From Mastigias papua (lineage: Eukaryota > Cnidaria > Scyphozoa > Rhizostomeae > Mastigiidae): a stretch of DNA of 64,000 nt. The position numbers were made by a program, and so were the translations under genes. Shown here one piece after another: positions 63,101-64,000 of the stretch. Below the pieces are notes generated by a model that was not told the DNA's origin, searched no databases, and saw nothing but the letters and a program-made list of their open reading frames with translations. Location of the stretch: contig OZ025267.1 in the NCBI GenBank assembly GCA_964019165.1, positions 8,936,889 to 9,000,888 on the forward strand, in the 5' to 3' direction. Numbering within the stretch: position 1 is the stretch's first letter; every line of letters starts with the position of its first letter.

Positions 63101-64000
63101 TTACACACCTTTGTTTAGGAATACCTAATCTTTCGCTGAGCCTCAATATTCTTAATCTGTTTGTGATTTTGAGACTAAGAATATGCTTAAATTATTCTTA
63201 AATTTCGGGACTTTTGAGCATTAATACTCGTATAGAATACATTGGTATTCTGAAAAGTGTGTAACTAACACCCCCCAAAGCGTTGCTGAGTCGCATTGTA
63301 ATGAACTGACTCAAAAACCCGATCAATGAAGCCCACATTTGTTTTGCGTTCTAAAGAAAACTAAAGTTAGCAAGACATCTAAGCTTTGATGAAGCTTGAG
63401 CCTTGCATTATTCTTAAATTTTTAACGATTCTGAGCCTTGATATTCTTATAGACTTTTAAAAAAGTATTTACATTATGGCGAAACGCTGCTTGTATAGTA
63501 TAATGTGAAATAATTTAGTATGGAATAGTATACTATAAAATACTGGAAAAATATTGGAGTATTTGGTAAAATATAATACATGTTGGGATAATGTGAGATT
63601 TAAATTGTATTTCGGTAGTTTCATACCTCAAGTATGTTAAGTAAAACCATATTTTTACACACATAAAGACTTACATTAGTTCATCCTCAGAATTTTCGTT
63701 GCCCCGCGGTAACCTCCTCAGTGAGAATTGGTCGAATTCTCGTTCTCATGATTTCTTCTTTAAAGAAGTTCGGTAAATTATCACGTCGAATACGATCTCT
63801 TTCACGAAAATTCTGAGGATGAACTAATGTAAGTGTTTATGTGTGTAAAAATATGGTTTTACTTAACATACTTAAGGTATGAAACTACCGAAATACAATT
63901 TGAGTCACAACACTCGGGATCTGATTCATTCACTTGCAATAAGCACCTGTGAACGGAAATGTAATGTGAGATTTGATTTGGCGAATTGAGAAGTTTATAG
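44912..64000 (+). CDS. RARS1: Cytosolic arginyl-tRNA synthetase, 5' part (runs off the window)
   Basis: Two exons are clear. Exon 55880-56023 (48 codons, phase 0 both sides) is a leucine-zipper-like coiled coil (EQEVAVLKAQIEHLTKQLEN…). Exon 60407-60595 (63 codons) carries the start of the additional N-terminal domain, with the hallmark KFGDYQCNSAMAIAK. In animals the zipper docks RARS1 into the multi-tRNA-synthetase complex, and the N-terminal domain contacts the D-loop of tRNA-Arg. The proposed first exon, 44912-44980 (MYPSSFHDELFSSSKVQEKY…, 23 codons), joins in phase 0 and extends the heptads, but its donor GTGGGA is weak and the intron would be 10.9 kb. I found no further exon by 64000, so the HIGH/KMSK catalytic core lies beyond the window. 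Confidence is high for the two exons, about 0.4 for exon 1. Confidence 0.85.
45325..45856. repeat. Direct repeat pair, about 63 nt
   Basis: Two near-identical copies (45325-45388 and 45793-45856) share ATGAAAACTAAGGGTC, GGCTTAGTGCTGCAAA and CCAGGGATTG, 468 nt apart. They may be the edges of a duplicated or inserted segment. Confidence 0.6.
46697..46780. repeat. 42-nt tandem duplication
   Basis: Two consecutive copies of a unit beginning TCTCTAGTTCATTGCTCATG and ending CTCTCTAATATTGTGG, with a few mismatches. Confidence 0.75.
47957..48008. repeat. (AT)n microsatellite
   Basis: About 52 nt of alternating AT. Confidence 0.95.
49202..49657. mobile_element. TA-flanked MITE (mariner-like)
   Basis: A 456-bp element with imperfect inverted termini, CACGCTTTTTTTATAAGGAAC at the left and the complement of CGCGCTTTTCCCTTAAAAAG at the right. 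It is bounded by TA on both sides, as expected of Tc1/mariner-type insertions. It contains repeated TAAGGAAC phrases and no transposase. Confidence 0.55.
49676..49726. repeat. Short tandem duplication
   Basis: Two copies of GGAAACATGTTTGTTTGTTA plus ACATG occur about 29 nt apart, directly after the MITE. Each contains the palindrome AAACATGTTT. Confidence 0.7.
50113..50161. other. Perfect 14-bp stem hairpin
   Basis: ACTACAGCACGAAA (50113-50126) and its exact reverse complement TTTCGTGCTGTAGT (50148-50161) are separated by 21 nt. It could be a structured RNA, a remnant of a MITE end, or chance. No gene is adjacent. Confidence 0.6.
53991..54172. repeat. Imperfect inverted repeat, long hairpin
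   Basis: Arms 53991-54038 and 54125-54172 pair at roughly 80%, and the pairing continues inward (ACCATGCACATA against TATGTGAATGGT). Each arm also contains two copies of ACAAATAGGT. It may be a small foldback element or a transcribed hairpin. Confidence 0.65.
57018..57119. repeat. Compound (ACAT)n-(AT)n microsatellite
   Basis: About 48 nt of ATAC tetranucleotide repeats run directly into about 53 nt of alternating AT, in the RARS1 intron. Confidence 0.95.
57228..58050 (-). mobile_element. Second Penelope-like fragment with GIY-YIG domain
   Basis: The minus-strand frame at 57766-57545 reads VYLLGC…GKQYVGSTFTSFRVKHNKYK…ADLFRHFTEATHH, closely related to the copy at 12.3-13.6 kb. This copy keeps the YVG glycine. 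Upstream sequence gives broken-frame remnants of the finger region (CQMCRLMSEGS). The 3' tail (57228-57330) resembles the corresponding tail of the first copy, including GGGAGAG…GCCGAA…TGTGAAG. Stops and frameshifts make it a dead fragment. It lies antisense within the RARS1 intron. Confidence 0.75.
58150..59602 (-). mobile_element. LINE reverse-transcriptase fragment
   Basis: The open minus-strand frame 59118-58651 (155 codons) carries reverse-transcriptase fingers and palm blocks: DGYDNISEELIKYGPDIL, GNGILVPLTKP, NLRSVIILPIIRKMLSNIV, SQSAYRQFRSIPEIVWA and the first catalytic block GIDISSAFDI. Downstream, in broken frames, WRTVKKLGSLL…LYNLKNIW matches the region following the RT in this LINE type. 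The segment that should contain the second catalytic box was not found and is probably deleted. Upstream (to about 59600) frames contain many stops. The family is non-LTR; the exact clade is unassigned. Confidence 0.8.
60743..60990. repeat. Poly-G repeat family member
   Basis: Starts AATAATCGGGG with a 12-nt G-tract at 60755-60766, followed by GGAATAAAC. Further G-rich GGAATAAG and ATCTGGGGG phrases occur to about 60990, as in the repeats near 37.4-37.6 kb. Confidence 0.45.
61965..62338. mobile_element. TA-flanked Tc1/mariner-type MITE
   Basis: A 374-bp element flanked by TA, with inverted termini CAGTAAAAACCTGCATATAG and the complement of ATATATGGGTTTTTACTG. The CAGTAAAA end and TA duplication are typical of pogo/Tigger-like mariner derivatives. 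Internal phrases TTTCTTATAAAAG recur. No transposase. Confidence 0.75.
62842..64000. repeat. Spaced direct repeats at the right edge
   Basis: Two related 31-nt stretches, starting GATTTGATATGGCGAGTTGG at 62842 and GATTTGATTTGGCGAATTGA at 63970, lie 1.13 kb apart in the same orientation, bracketing the inverted repeat below. They may be parts of one larger repeat unit cut by the window edge. Confidence 0.4.
63602..63901. mobile_element. Near-perfect inverted repeat, 97-bp arms
   Basis: Arms 63602-63698 and 63805-63901 are reverse complements with about two mismatches over 97 nt, enclosing 106 nt that contain a GAGAATTGGTCGAATTCTC near-palindrome. The high arm identity implies a recent foldback/MITE insertion or gene conversion between the arms. 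No clear target duplication was visible. It lies in the RARS1 intron. Confidence 0.85.

Noticed and set aside
60600..64000. Further RARS1 exons
   Set aside because: I scanned for the continuation after KFGDYQCNSAMAIAK and for the catalytic HIGH-type motif and saw none; the interval is repeat-rich intron.

Overview
This is eukaryotic, animal nuclear DNA: AT-rich and gene-sparse, with GT-AG introns, long (AT)n microsatellites and decayed retroelements. No bacterial operon, phage or CRISPR structure is present. The conserved genes read clearly as metazoan. The retroelement debris (a Penelope-like GIY-YIG family and a non-LTR reverse transcriptase) and the style of the small secreted proteins suggest a marine invertebrate, possibly a cnidarian. 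That placement is inference; the sequence alone does not fix the phylum.

Layout. 1-9,000: no convincing gene; one LINE reverse-transcriptase scrap. 9,029-14,623 (+): a complete two-exon gene for a small secreted cysteine-rich protein that I read as IL-17-like. It has a TATA box, an initiator, a signal-peptide exon, a 5.1-kb intron and a poly(A) signal. 14,640-20,700: repeats, two large (AT)n blocks, and a possible secreted cationic peptide locus on the minus strand. 20,731-37,269 (-): the complete ABCE1/RLI1 gene, which I resolved into 20 coding exons joining in frame to 607 codons. Its introns hold a textbook hAT-type MITE with an 8-bp target duplication and a 700-bp foldback element. 41,364-43,399 (+): an mTERF-family protein, essentially intronless but with a 57-nt intron near its 5' end. 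44,912 to past the right edge (+): the 5' part of cytosolic arginyl-tRNA synthetase (RARS1). Two exons are certain, one first exon is tentative, and the catalytic core lies outside the window.

ABCE1 (ribosome recycling), RARS1 (aminoacylation) and the mTERF protein (mitochondrial gene expression) are all housekeeping genes linked to protein synthesis. Nothing seen implies shared regulation. The IL-17-like gene is the most distinctive locus: an apparent cytokine that keeps the CP...D.DRRP...C...C core but lacks the usual C-terminal Cys-x-Cys.

Mobile DNA: Penelope-like fragments (12.3-13.6 kb, 57.2-58.1 kb), LINE fragments (6.2 kb, 58.1-59.6 kb), several MITEs or foldbacks (16.6, 31.1, 33.1, 44.3, 49.2, 62.0 and 63.6 kb) and many simple repeats.
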